From assembly GCA_025201365.1 (NCBI GenBank), contig JAIXMF010000007.1, positions 62,001-126,000 of the forward strand: 64,000 nucleotides of DNA. Direction: 5' to 3'. Below the pieces are notes generated by a model. It was not told the origin of the DNA, searched no databases, and saw only the letters and a list, made by a program, of their open reading frames with translations. Below, piece after piece: positions 9,866 through 17,557 of this stretch; position 1 is the first letter of the stretch; every line of letters starts with the position of its first letter. The translations under genes and the position numbers were made by a program. Origin of the DNA: Syncephalis plumigaleata (Eukaryota; Zoopagomycota; Zoopagomycetes; Zoopagales; Piptocephalidaceae).

Positions 9866-11529
9866 TATTGATTGAGTGAATGATTGCTGTCCATTGTTGG
9901 TGGACTGGTGGTGGACGTGGTGGTAGCTGTGTTCATAGATGATTCATTGTGTTGTGTTTGGGTATGTTGCGTTGCACTGGACGGGAATTCCAGGATAGAG
10001 CTTGGATTATCCTCGTTTGCCGTAGGGCTGACCTCGTTCTCAAAGCTGTCGACCATCTCTACTATGTGTTCTGTCTGCTTTGCGGGTGTGCCTTGTTCGG
10101 CTGAGTGAATCTCCGGAGCTAGGAGTGGGGTTGACGGGACTGTGGATGGGCTCACGACGTTCATCAAAGGAGCAACTTCCTTAATAAGTGTGGGTTGTGG
10201 GCCGGTGTTATTGGATTTGGTGTGTTTCTTCGTGATTTTTGATTGCGCTGTATATGGATGTGAGTTGCTTTGGGGAGGTGCTGGTGTCGTTTTCCGGACA
10301 GCTTTCCTCTTCCGTAGCGGGCGGCCTTGCAACTTAGCGTCCAGACTCTCTCGCAACTCGCCGATCGTCCTCCGCTTGGCCTCCTTCTTCGGTGCTGTCC
10401 TCCTGTCGACGTCCTTCATCTCGTCATCTTCGTCTTCCTCCTCTGTTAGATATTGATCCTCTGCTAGATCTTCATCCATATCACTCAGTACTTCGAATGA
10501 ATTCGTAGACGGCTGAATTGTCTGCTCCTTTGGCGACGGAGGAGGAGGAGAATTTGGCCGATGTCCAACTTGAGTGAAGTGTTCCTCATCTTGTGGGCTA
10601 TCTTCCTCAAGCGATTGGATGGATGCGCTGGTCGAGGGTTGTTCGAGTAATGTTGCAGGCTGTGCGTCGTCTTCACCATTAGCAACTGATGGTGGCGCAC
10701 TGTCCTCGTGTTGTTCCGCCTGTTGGTCGGTTGGGCGGTTATTATTTTGACGGAAACGTTTACGTATGTTCGTGCAATCATCCGTTTGGTGATCCGGTTG
10801 TTTGCAGATTCGACACGCTGTACGTTTTTGTTTCCAATAGACGTTAGCTTGAGTGTTTATAACTTGTATTCTGCTGGGGAATACCTCTGGTAACGTGGAT
10901 GTAGATGTAGGCAATATTATTATATCCGCTCTACGTACGAATATTCTACCTTTACCAATAGTGTGAATAGCCGTATCTAACACGGTTCCATATTGAGAGA
11001 AGGTCTCAATCAGAGCTTTGGTAAGAGTGACTGCGTCAGTAGCTGGTAAATCTGTGGCAGTGGCTGACAGTACCTGGTCATCCGCTGCATATAATCTTTG
11101 TAATGGAATTTGTTGGTTCTTGTATGTAATACCGGTGTTTAGAAAACCCAATAATAACTCTTCCGATTTCATGGAGAAAGTTACAGTCAGTTGACGTTTG
11201 GAGGGGTCTCCGTACTCCGCTGCATCACCTACCGTATCTGCTACGTGATCTAATGCTTCATTCCATTCATTTTGAAAAGCGTTTAAGTCGCAATGTAGGG
11301 TATAGGTGTATGCGTAGTTGGCTACATGAGGAGGAGAAAAGTATTGTAAGGGCGCGCCTATTTCCGCCTCTCGCAGATGAAACGTGCTCCATTTTCCATA
11401 TACTGAACGATTTTTTTGATTTCTTTTTTGAGCTGTTGGGGGAGGCAGATCCGGTTGACCGGCAGCGTCTCTATATGATCGAGGCTGAGCATATATGGAC
11501 TCATTGCTGTTTTGCGGAACTGCAATCAT
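9865..11529 (-). CDS. LINE ORF1: gag-like nucleic-acid-binding protein
   Basis: ORF1 encodes about 554 residues from the first ATG (11529-11527). The frame is open further upstream to 11568, but only via a TTG. The N-terminal half is an RRM-like globular region by composition. A single CCHC knuckle CRICKQPDHQTDDC (CX2CX4HX4C) lies near residue 245-260. The C-terminal half is acidic and Pro/Ser/Thr-rich, with a run EEEDEDDE and a basic patch PLRKRKAVRK. Such proteins coat LINE RNA and act as chaperones. The stop TAA (9867-9865) shares its last A with the ORF2 ATG. Confidence 0.88.
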   Translation of the reverse strand: MIAVPQNSNESIYAQPRSYRDAAGQPDLPPPTAQKRNQKNRSVYGKWSTFHLREAEIGAPLQYFSPPHVANYAYTYTLHCDLNAFQNEWNEALDHVADTVGDAAEYGDPSKRQLTVTFSMKSEELLLGFLNTGITYKNQQIPLQRLYAADDQVLSATATDLPATDAVTLTKALIETFSQYGTVLDTAIHTIGKGRIFVRRADIIILPTSTSTLPEVFPSRIQVINTQANVYWKQKRTACRICKQPDHQTDDCTNIRKRFRQNNNRPTDQQAEQHEDSAPPSVANGEDDAQPATLLEQPSTSASIQSLEEDSPQDEEHFTQVGHRPNSPPPPSPKEQTIQPSTNSFEVLSDMDEDLAEDQYLTEEEDEDDEMKDVDRRTAPKKEAKRRTIGELRESLDAKLQGRPLRKRKAVRKTTPAPPQSNSHPYTAQSKITKKHTKSNNTGPQPTLIKEVAPLMNVVSPSTVPSTPLLAPEIHSAEQGTPAKQTEHIVEMVDSFENEVSPTANEDNPSSILEFPSSATQHTQTQHNESSMNTATTTSTTSPPTMDSNHSLNQ

Positions 11530-11536
11530 GATTAGC

Positions 11537-11570
11537 TTTTGCGCCTTCGGCGGAACGTCGAGGCGCAAAA
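11537..11570. other. Perfect 10-bp hairpin between LINE repeat array and ORF1
   Basis: TTTTGCGCCT at 11537-11546 is the exact inverse complement of AGGCGCAAAA at 11561-11570, with a 14-nt loop. On the element's strand it lies immediately after the last 43-bp unit and just before the ORF1 ATG, so the RNA would carry a stem-loop in its 5' UTR. Confidence 0.8.
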
Positions 11571-12746
11571 GAGAGAATAAATGTCAAACGAGTTGACGAG
11601 CAATAACGGTAAAGAGAGAATAAATGTCAAACGAGTTGACGAGCAATAACGGTAAAGAGAGAATAAATGTCAAACGAGTTGACGAGCAATAACGGTAAAG
11701 AGAGAATAAATGTCAAACGAGTTGACGAGCAATAACGGTAAAGAGAGAATAAATGTCAAACGAGTTGACGAGCAATAACGGTAAAGAGAGAATAAATGTC
11801 AAACGAGTTGACGAGCAATAACGGTAAAGAGAGAATAAATGTCAAACGAGTTGACGAGCAATAACGGTAAAGAGAGAATAAATGTCAAACGAGTTGACGA
11901 GCAATAACGGTAAAGAGAGAATAAATGTCAAACGAGTTGACGAGCAATAACGGTAAAGAGAGAATAAATGTCAAACGAGTTGACGAGCAATAACGGTAAA
12001 GAGAGAATAAATGTCAAACGAGTTGACGAGCAATAACGGTAAAGAGAGAATAAATGTCAAACGAGTTGACGAGCAATAACGGTAAAGAGAGAATAAATGT
12101 CAAACGAGTTGACGAGCAATAACGGTAAAGAGAGAATAAATGTCAAACGAGTTGACGAGCAATAACGGTAAAGAGAGAATAAATGTCAAACGAGTTGACG
12201 AGCAATAACGGTAAAGAGAGAATAAATGTCAAACGAGTTGACGAGCAATAACGGTAAAGAGAGAATAAATGTCAAACGAGTTGACGAGCAATAACGGTAA
12301 AGAGAGAATAAATGTCAAACGAGTTGACGAGCAATAACGGTAAAGAGAGAATAAATGTCAAACGAGTTGACGAGCAATAACGGTAAAGAGAGAATAAATG
12401 TCAAACGAGTTGACGAGCAATAACGGTAAAGAGAGAATAAATGTCAAACGAGTTGACGAGCAATAACGGTAAAGAGAGAATAAATGTCAAACGAGTTGAC
12501 GAGCAATAACGGTAAAGAGAGAATAAATGTCAAACGAGTTGACGAGCAATAACGGTAAAGAGAGAATAAATGTCAAACGAGTTGACGAGCAATAACGGTA
12601 AAGAGAGAATAAATGTCAAACGAGTTGACGAGCAATAACGGTAAAGAGAGAATAAATGTCAAACGAGTTGACGAGCAATAACGGTAAAGAGAGAATAAAT
12701 GTCAAACGAGTTGACGAGCAATAACGGTAAAGAGAGAATAAATGTC
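11571..12746 (-). repeat. LINE 5' UTR: 27 tandem 43-bp monomers
   Basis: The unit on the plus strand begins GAGAGAATAAATGTCAAACG and ends ACGGTAAA. The first unit starts at 11571 and the last, partial one at 12732, a distance of 1161 bp, which is exactly 27 x 43. The partial unit breaks off after ATGTC at 12746, where the target duplication begins. All units look identical by eye. Tandem monomers at the 5' end are known from mouse L1 and a few other LINEs, where they carry the promoter; a promoter role here is inference. Confidence 0.95.
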
Positions 12747-12759
12747 AACGTCAACATGA
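12747..12759 (+). repeat. LINE target-site duplication, right copy
   Basis: AACGTCAACATGA, identical to 6011-6023. It contains the ATG (12756-12758) of the interrupted secreted-peptide gene, so the insertion point lies at the start codon. Confidence 0.93.
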
Positions 12760-12806
12760 AGTTCTCTGCCGTTGTCGCTATTATCGTCGCCATTGCCGTC
12801 GCCAGT

Positions 12807-12822
12807 TTGGTCGTCGTTGAAG
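12807..12822 (+). repeat. SINE copy 1 target-site duplication, left
   Basis: TTGGTCGTCGTTGAAG, repeated exactly at 13180-13195. These are coding bases of the secreted-peptide gene. Confidence 0.95.
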
Positions 12823-13179
12823 GAGGATGGGGTTGTAGCCAAGTGGTTACGCTCTATTTCTCGGACGAATAGGTCCTGGGTTCGATTCCTGCCAATCCCG
12901 TCATAGGGAAAAAGGTATCATTTCTAACTAGTTAACAGAAATGTTGACATTTATTAACCTACCGACTATATGCTAGTTGGTATAATGCACTACCAACAGC
13001 ATTAAACACGCAACATAATAATACACGGCCTAACGACTCTCGATAACCACTCACTTCAATAACCCAAACGATCATATCTCTGTACTTTATTTTATCTCAT
13101 ATGATCATTCATTTGAATGTTGTCAACTTGGTTTATTATAATAAAATAAGCTACGGCAATATTAAAAGAAAAAAAAAAA
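12823..13179 (+). mobile_element. tRNA-derived SINE, copy 1
   Basis: This 357-bp element lies between perfect 16-bp duplications and ends in an A-rich tail. The first 158 bp (12823-12980) look identical to copy 2. They hold a tRNA-like head: an acceptor-like pair GGGGTTG/CAATCCC, an A box TAGCCAAGTGGTT (12836-12848) and a B box GGGTTCGATTCCT (12878-12890), so Pol III transcription is expected. The anticodon arm is distorted, so it is not a working tRNA. The remaining ~199 bp differ entirely from copy 2. The last 50 bp carry TTTATTATAATAAAAT and GCTACGGC, resembling the LINE's 3' end. This SINE is inserted in the coding sequence of the peptide gene. Confidence 0.92.
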
Positions 13180-13195
13180 TTGGTCGTCGTTGAAG
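13180..13195 (+). repeat. SINE copy 1 target-site duplication, right
   Basis: Exact repeat of 12807-12822, immediately after the SINE's A tail. Confidence 0.95.
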
Positions 13196-13494
13196 CTAGT
13201 CCCGTCCTGGATCGTCGCGGTCCTCAACTTCTTGTTCCCGGCATGCCGGGTAGTATAGTTCCTATTACTGATGTGCCTAATCAATAAGCAAACAAGACAG
13301 GGCCATTATCAAGTAGATATTATAGGTATTCAGGTCATTCAGTCATTTATTGAATAAATATGTGATAGTATATAATAATAGTATGTACAACCTATAGCAT
13401 TGTCCTTGTATTCTAACTAGCTCCTTATTCATTGCTTATTCATATTGGTTATTGAATCGTATCTTGTAACTTACTAACTGTTTATACTTGTACT

Positions 13495-14020
13495 ATGGAG
13501 GAATTGTCACCATTCGAAGTGGTTAAACGCTTTCAGTCCTACTTTACATTGACTGAAAAAGGATACGATAACCTCATTCTTGGACGACTTAAACTCGAAT
13601 CAGCTAACAAGGGTCATGTCATTGTTACTATGCCGGTTGAAGAATGTCATCTGGTAACTATTATGTCAATAGTGTATGTAATGACACTAACTATACCTGT
13701 ATTGATATTAGAATGGTAGTGGCAACTTACACGGCGGTGTTATTGCTACCATTATTGTTACGGTGAGCTCATTTGCCATTGCTAGTGCCGGTTGCTACGC
13801 CACAGGTGTCTCGACCGATCTCAATGTGAGCTATCTATCCAGTGCAAAGCGAGGCGACATCATTACTATTGACTCGACTTGCACTCGACTGGGTAAGGCG
13901 ATGGCCTATACAACCACCGATATTAAGAAGGATCAAACGATTATTGCTCAGGGTAGACACACCAAGTTTGTAGCGCAGGCATTTGCACTGCAACAGAAAG
14001 CGCAACAAAGTAAACTCTAA
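13495..14020 (+). CDS. Hotdog-fold acyl-CoA thioesterase-like protein (THEM2/ACOT13 type)
   Basis: Two exons (13495-13653 and 13712-14020) give 155 residues, the usual size for this family, which hydrolyses acyl-CoA, often at mitochondria. The exon junction creates NGSGNLHGGVIATI, the family's LHGG motif at the start of the central helix. C-terminal strands STDLNVSYL, GDIITIDSTCTRLGKAMAYT and IAQGRHTKFV fit the hotdog sheet. In human THEM2 the motif continues LVDNIS, with a catalytic Asp. Here the aligned stretch reads IIVTVS, so Val stands where Asp is expected. The protein may be inactive or use another residue. The next gene, transcribed the same way, is an acyl-CoA dehydrogenase, which suits a role in fatty-acid metabolism. 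Confidence 0.82.
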
Positions 14021-14458
14021 TAGCTACATGACGAATAATTACATTGATTAATGTAACGATTATACATGTCTATTTCAATAAGAACATATAACTACGCTGT
14101 AAGCATGCATTGTCATGATAGAATATGACGTTAGTTGGTATTAAATAAACGTATAGTAACTACGAGTAGCTGTTATTCCTCATTAATACATATACGTATG
14201 CTTTACAACACGTGATATTACGGTAACTTTGAGCCGGTCGCTTGACGCGTGCCGAGACTCCCATCCACTAATAGATGTATCGGATGGACGCGTACATTTA
14301 AAAGTAGCAAACGCAAGCTAGACGACCTCGTTACACAGCACACACACGCACACTATCGTTTGTTCATTCCTTGTTCATCTACATATTCAATCTCTTGTTA
14401 AAAAAGAATACAACAACGATACTCGCGTTTTATTTCTCCTATTGTTTATTCTATCAAA
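14021..14458. other. Intergenic region, promoter of the ACADM-like gene
   Basis: It holds a polyadenylation-like AATAAA at about 14142 for the thioesterase gene and a CT/CA-rich leader just before the dehydrogenase ATG. No gene or repeat is seen. Confidence 0.5.
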
Positions 14459-15794
14459 ATGTTGCCTGCTTTACTCCGCCATACTACTCTACGTGCTGCC
14501 GCTACTAGTGTAGGCACACGTCGTGCATTCCAGTCTGCCGCGTCATCATCTGAAGGCGGACTCAACTTCAGCCTTACCGAGGACCAACAGGCTATTCAAG
14601 ACTTGGCTCGTAAGTTTACCGCCGAGGAGATTATCCCAAAGGCCCGTCATCACGACCTTACCGGTGAATACCCAACGGAGATCATAAAGAAGGCCTGGGA
14701 GCTTGGTCTCGTCAATACGCATATATCGCAAGAATATGGTGGCTTAGGATTTGGCGCGTTTGATTCCAGCTTAATTACCGAAGAGCTAGCCTATGGATGC
14801 TCCGGTATTCAGACGGCTATCGAGGCCAACAACCTGGCTCAGGCACCAGTTGTGCTAGCGGGTAACCACGAGCAAAAGAAAAAGTATCTCGGTCGTATGA
14901 CGGAAGAGCCGCTCATGTGCGCTTACGGCGTGACAGAACCCGGATCTGGCTCGGATGTTGCGGCCACTAAGACGCGTGCCGAAAAGAAAGGCGACCGTTG
15001 GATTATTAACGGACAGAAGATGTGGATCACCAACGGTGGCAAGGCCAATTGGTACTTTGTCCTAGCGCGTACCAATCCAAACGCGAAAACTGGCGACGCA
15101 TTCACTGGTTTCATCGTTGATGCCGATTCACCGGGCATCACCGTTGGTCGTAAGGAGATCAACATGGGACAACGTGCCAGCGATACGCGCGGTATTACAT
15201 TCGAGGATGTCGAGGTACCAGAGGAGAATGTGTAAGTACCGTTCTATCCTCGTTGTAAGAATATATCAGAGGCCCGAATACTAATTATGATATACTCACA
15301 GATTAGGACAAGTAGGTAAGGGCTTCAAAATAGCCATGGGTGCCTTTGATATTACGCGACCATTGGTGGCTGCCGGTGCCGTAGGTCTCGCTCGTCGTTG
15401 CAAAGATGAAGCTGCACAGTATGCGCTACAGCGCCACACTATGGGAAAACCAATCATGTCACACCAGGCCATTCAGTTCATGTTGGCCGATATGGGCATC
15501 GGTATCGAGGCAGCACGTATGATGGTATGGCGTGCCACATGGATGTACGACAACGGACAGCGTAACACGTATTATGCATCCATTGCCAAAGTATTGGCTA
15601 GCGAAGTAGCCAACAAATCAGCAGCCGATGCCGTACAAATATTCGGCGGCAATGGCTTCAACACGGAGTATCCAGTCGAGAAATTGATGCGAGATGCAAA
15701 GATCTTTACAATCTACGAAGGAACCAGTCAAATTCAACGATTGGTCATTAGTCGATTCATTGCGGAAGAGGCTGCAGCGGCAGCATCATCATAA
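14459..15794 (+). CDS. ACADM: Medium-chain acyl-CoA dehydrogenase, mitochondrial
   Basis: Two exons (14459-15231 and 15302-15794) join in frame to 421 residues. The first ~25 residues (Arg/Ala/Thr-rich, no acids) are a mitochondrial presequence. FAD-dependent acyl-CoA dehydrogenases carry out the first step of beta-oxidation. The mature protein follows animal MCAD very closely: [69 protein letters not shown] and [12 protein letters not shown]. The catalytic Glu stands in [11 protein letters not shown] at about residue 397. No frame breaks. Full mitochondrial beta-oxidation of this type is typical of animals and many fungi outside the budding yeasts. Confidence 0.95.
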
Positions 15795-15973
15795 CTATTA
15801 TGCACAAACAGTTTATTGCAATAAAATAGGATGCAGGTGACGATATAATAAATAAATAAATTAGTATACAAAGATTCTAGTAAGTTTATACATTCATTAT
15901 TGATGTTTGAATAGGAAGCTTTATTTAAAACGGTAGTGTAATCACATTCATGTCTCCTTCTTTCTTGTTACTA

Positions 15974-16276
15974 TTATTGTGGTAACGATGCTGATGATGA
16001 AGGAGCAGTGCTATCCATACTTGCTCGCTGCTTGCCTAGACCTGAAATGTTTAGCCTGTTCTTCATTTTACCTAATGTCATGGACATGTCACGTAGTTTG
16101 AATGGTTTTGTAACAGACTGGAAAAAGGTTGACTTTGACTTTTTCAGTTCAGGCAACTTCTTCTCGGCTATTCTACTTGCTAGCATCTCGCTTTCATCTC
16201 CATGTGGCGGTGGTGATGGTGGCGGTAATTGCGATGCAAATGAAGAAGCTCTACCCATCAATTGATCATTGCTCAT
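15974..16276 (-). CDS. Unrecognised 100-residue basic/Ser-rich protein
   Basis: One exon opens MSNDQLMGRASSFASQLPPP and continues with a Lys/Arg-rich centre (ASRIAEKKLPELKKSKSTFF, then FKLRDMSMTLGKMKNRLNIS) to a Ser-rich end. There is no signal peptide or membrane segment. I know no family for it. Its first codons lie in the downstream copy of a 120-bp tandem duplication (16185-16424), whose other copy covers the end of the next gene upstream. It could therefore be a 3' exon of the gene at 16379-16714 rather than a gene of its own. Confidence 0.4.
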   Translation of the reverse strand: MSNDQLMGRASSFASQLPPPSPPPHGDESEMLASRIAEKKLPELKKSKSTFFQSVTKPFKLRDMSMTLGKMKNRLNISGLGKQRASMDSTAPSSSASLPQ

Positions 16277-16424
16277 TCTAAGATAACCAGCTCTAATTGC
16301 ATATATCTCGCTTTCATCTCCATGTGGTGGTGTGGTGGTGGCGGTGGTAATTGTGATGCAAATGAAGAGCTCTACTTTTTACCAATTGAGCTTTGCTTCT
16401 TCTAAGATAACTAGTTCTAGGCGT
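16185..16424. repeat. Imperfect tandem duplication, 2 x ~120 bp
   Basis: ATCTCGCTTTCATCTCCATG begins at 16185 and again at 16305, exactly 120 bp apart. The shared GATGCAAATGAAGA and TTCTAAGATAAC blocks follow at matching distances. Small indels in the GGTGGT-rich part show that the copies have diverged. Copy 1 holds the start of the 15974-16276 frame. Copy 2 holds the last codons and 3' flank of the 16379-16714 gene. Confidence 0.8.
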
Positions 16425-16714
16425 ATCCGTACCGGATTGAGGAATGAAAGCGGTGGCGGTCTATTGATTTCAAGCTTGTTGCTTCCAGGATCATCGTCGT
16501 CAACAGGATCCCGCAGCACCGGTGGTTTAGTAAACTCGTACTTGTGGCTTCCATGATCAGCTTCGTTCACAAAGCTCGGTAATGTCTGCTGTTGCGGATG
16601 TTTATACCTGTTGCTTCCATGATTGACATTATTCATGGGAGCAGCGATACAACTGGGCGCTGATGTGATGGCAAGATAGCATACCACCGCTGTCGTTACG
16701 ATGTATCGATGCAT
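16379..16714 (-). CDS. Small secreted protein with three internal repeats
   Basis: This 111-residue frame begins with a signal peptide (MHRYIVTTAVVCYLAITSAP, cleavage probably after CIAA). Residues about 27-92 form three related blocks of about 22 residues, marked by NHGSNRYKHP, DHGSHKYEFTKPP and DPGSNKLEINRPP and spaced by short V/D-rich links. The end (RIRLELVILEEAKLNW) overlaps the 120-bp tandem duplication and may be altered coding or intron sequence. The family is unknown; a secreted repeat protein of wall or host interface is a guess. The first 35 bp upstream hold a short A-rich stretch. Confidence 0.55.
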   Translation of the reverse strand: MHRYIVTTAVVCYLAITSAPSCIAAPMNNVNHGSNRYKHPQQQTLPSFVNEADHGSHKYEFTKPPVLRDPVDDDDPGSNKLEINRPPPLSFLNPVRIRLELVILEEAKLNW

Positions 16715-17060
16715 TATTATAAAAAGGTGCTATTGAACGAGATGAAAAAATGACGAGAAAAACAACTAGTAGAAAGATGGCTCGGCCATCGACATAAGTA
16801 AATGTATAAACACGCGGTCTAACAAATAGAGCGAGAAACGTGGTGCACAGATTCTATATCCTATCATTGCATTCACAGATATGTATGGACAAGTATGCTA
16901 TGACTCTATCACTCTATATATCACGAATAAAATATGCATAGTATAATATGGCTTTATTCAAATGTTCTACCTGTAAAGTAAAATGTAAGTAATCCTCAAC
17001 AGTCGCGCGATTCCTCGTCACAATGTTGTACAAAAATATATAAAAATTTAGCAAAAACAA
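16715..17060. other. Gene-free stretch
   Basis: Presumed promoter of the small secreted-protein gene on the left, then AT-rich sequence up to tRNA-Cys. No reading frame or repeat of note. Confidence 0.5.
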
Positions 17061-17132
17061 AGGGGGCTACCGGATTTGAACCGATGACCTATCGGACTGC
17101 AGCCGATTGCTCTACCCCTGAGCTAAACCCCC
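17061..17132 (-). tRNA. tRNA-Cys (anticodon GCA)
   Basis: A 72-nt minus-strand cloverleaf: acceptor GGGGGTT/AGCCCCC region, D-arm TAGCTCAGGGGTAGAGCA, anticodon stem ATCGG/CCGAT around loop CTGCAGT (anticodon GCA), T-arm ATCGGTTCAAATCCGGT. No intron. Confidence 0.94.
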
Positions 17133-17207
17133 TTCGATGAAATGTAATCCGCTCCTGTGATATATGAACTTCACAGTAGGATTTCCTCACTTTAACGAAT
17201 CTCCACC

Positions 17208-17223
17208 TAGATTTGATCACGTG
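17208..17223 (+). repeat. SINE copy 2 target-site duplication, left
   Basis: TAGATTTGATCACGTG, repeated exactly at 17542-17557. Confidence 0.95.
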
Positions 17224-17541
17224 GAGGATGGGGTTGTAGCCAAGTGGTTACGCTCTATTTCTCGGACGAATAGGTCCTGGGTTCGATTCCTGCCAATCCC
17301 GTCATAGGGAAAAAGGTATCATTTCTAACTAGTTAACAGAAATGTTGACATTTATTAACCTACCGACTATATGCTAGTTGGTTTTCTGCTACACAACCGT
17401 GGTCTGCACTCGCAAGACACATTTCCATTCCGTGGGCATTGGGCTGTTTGTCAAATTGTTTGTTATTATAACCCTGGTTTATTCATTTATAATAAAAGAC
17501 GGCATGTAGCCAAATATGTTCTAACAAGAAAAAAAAAAAAA
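17224..17541 (+). mobile_element. tRNA-derived SINE, copy 2
   Basis: This 318-bp element lies between perfect 16-bp duplications and ends in a run of 13 A. Its first 158 bp (17224-17381) look identical to copy 1, including A and B boxes. After GCTAGTTGG the body (about 160 bp) has no obvious match to copy 1. It inserted in non-coding DNA. The tail has TTTATTCATTTATAATAAAA and a GACGGC motif, only weakly like the LINE end. Confidence 0.92.
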
Positions 17542-17557
17542 TAGATTTGATCACGTG
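17542..17557 (+). repeat. SINE copy 2 target-site duplication, right
   Basis: Exact repeat of 17208-17223, directly after the A tail. Confidence 0.95.

Larger units (their letters stand above)
6024..12746 (-). mobile_element. Full-length non-LTR retrotransposon (LINE), apparently intact
   Basis: The element is bounded by a 13-bp perfect target duplication. On the minus strand it runs 5' to 3': a tandem-repeat 5' region (12746-11571), a short hairpin, ORF1 (gag-like, CCHC knuckle), ORF2 (APE endonuclease plus reverse transcriptase plus C-terminal zinc knuckle), a ~130-nt 3' UTR and a tail of 11 A. ORF1 and ORF2 overlap as TAATG. No stop or frameshift interrupts either ORF. The reverse transcriptase style and terminal CCHC, and the lack of any RNase H block I can see, suggest the L1/Tx1-type assemblage; clade assignment is inference. 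The identical repeats, clean ORFs and perfect flanks point to a recent insertion. It sits on the start codon of a small secreted-peptide gene. Confidence 0.95.
12756..13287 (+). pseudogene. Small secreted prepropeptide gene split by a SINE and cut from its promoter by a LINE
   Basis: Coding bases 12756-12822 give MKFSAVVAIIVAIAVASLVV and two more codons. Bases 13196-13287 continue in exactly the matching phase to a TAA at 13285-13287. Taken together, without the SINE and one copy of its 16-bp duplication, the frame is 159 nt long and encodes 52 residues. It has a textbook signal peptide (residues 1-22), then ASPVLDRR, a likely Kex2-type dibasic cleavage site, and a 22-residue mature region GPQLLVPGMPGSIV... 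ending PNQ. The original 5' flank lies at 5805-6010, beyond the LINE. As it stands the gene is silenced twice: no promoter and an interrupted frame. I do not recognise the peptide's family. Confidence 0.8.

Noticed and set aside
10142-10456. Plus-strand frames inside the LINE
   Set aside because: Antisense shadows of ORF1 and ORF2, whose family motifs are on the minus strand.
11571-12746. CRISPR array or centromeric satellite
   Set aside because: Units abut with no spacers, and the array forms the 5' end of the LINE bounded by its target duplication.
12831-12900. SINE heads as functional tRNA genes
   Set aside because: The acceptor and T-arm are good, but the anticodon arm has a 9-nt loop and the same unit recurs with target duplications, so these are SINE promoters.
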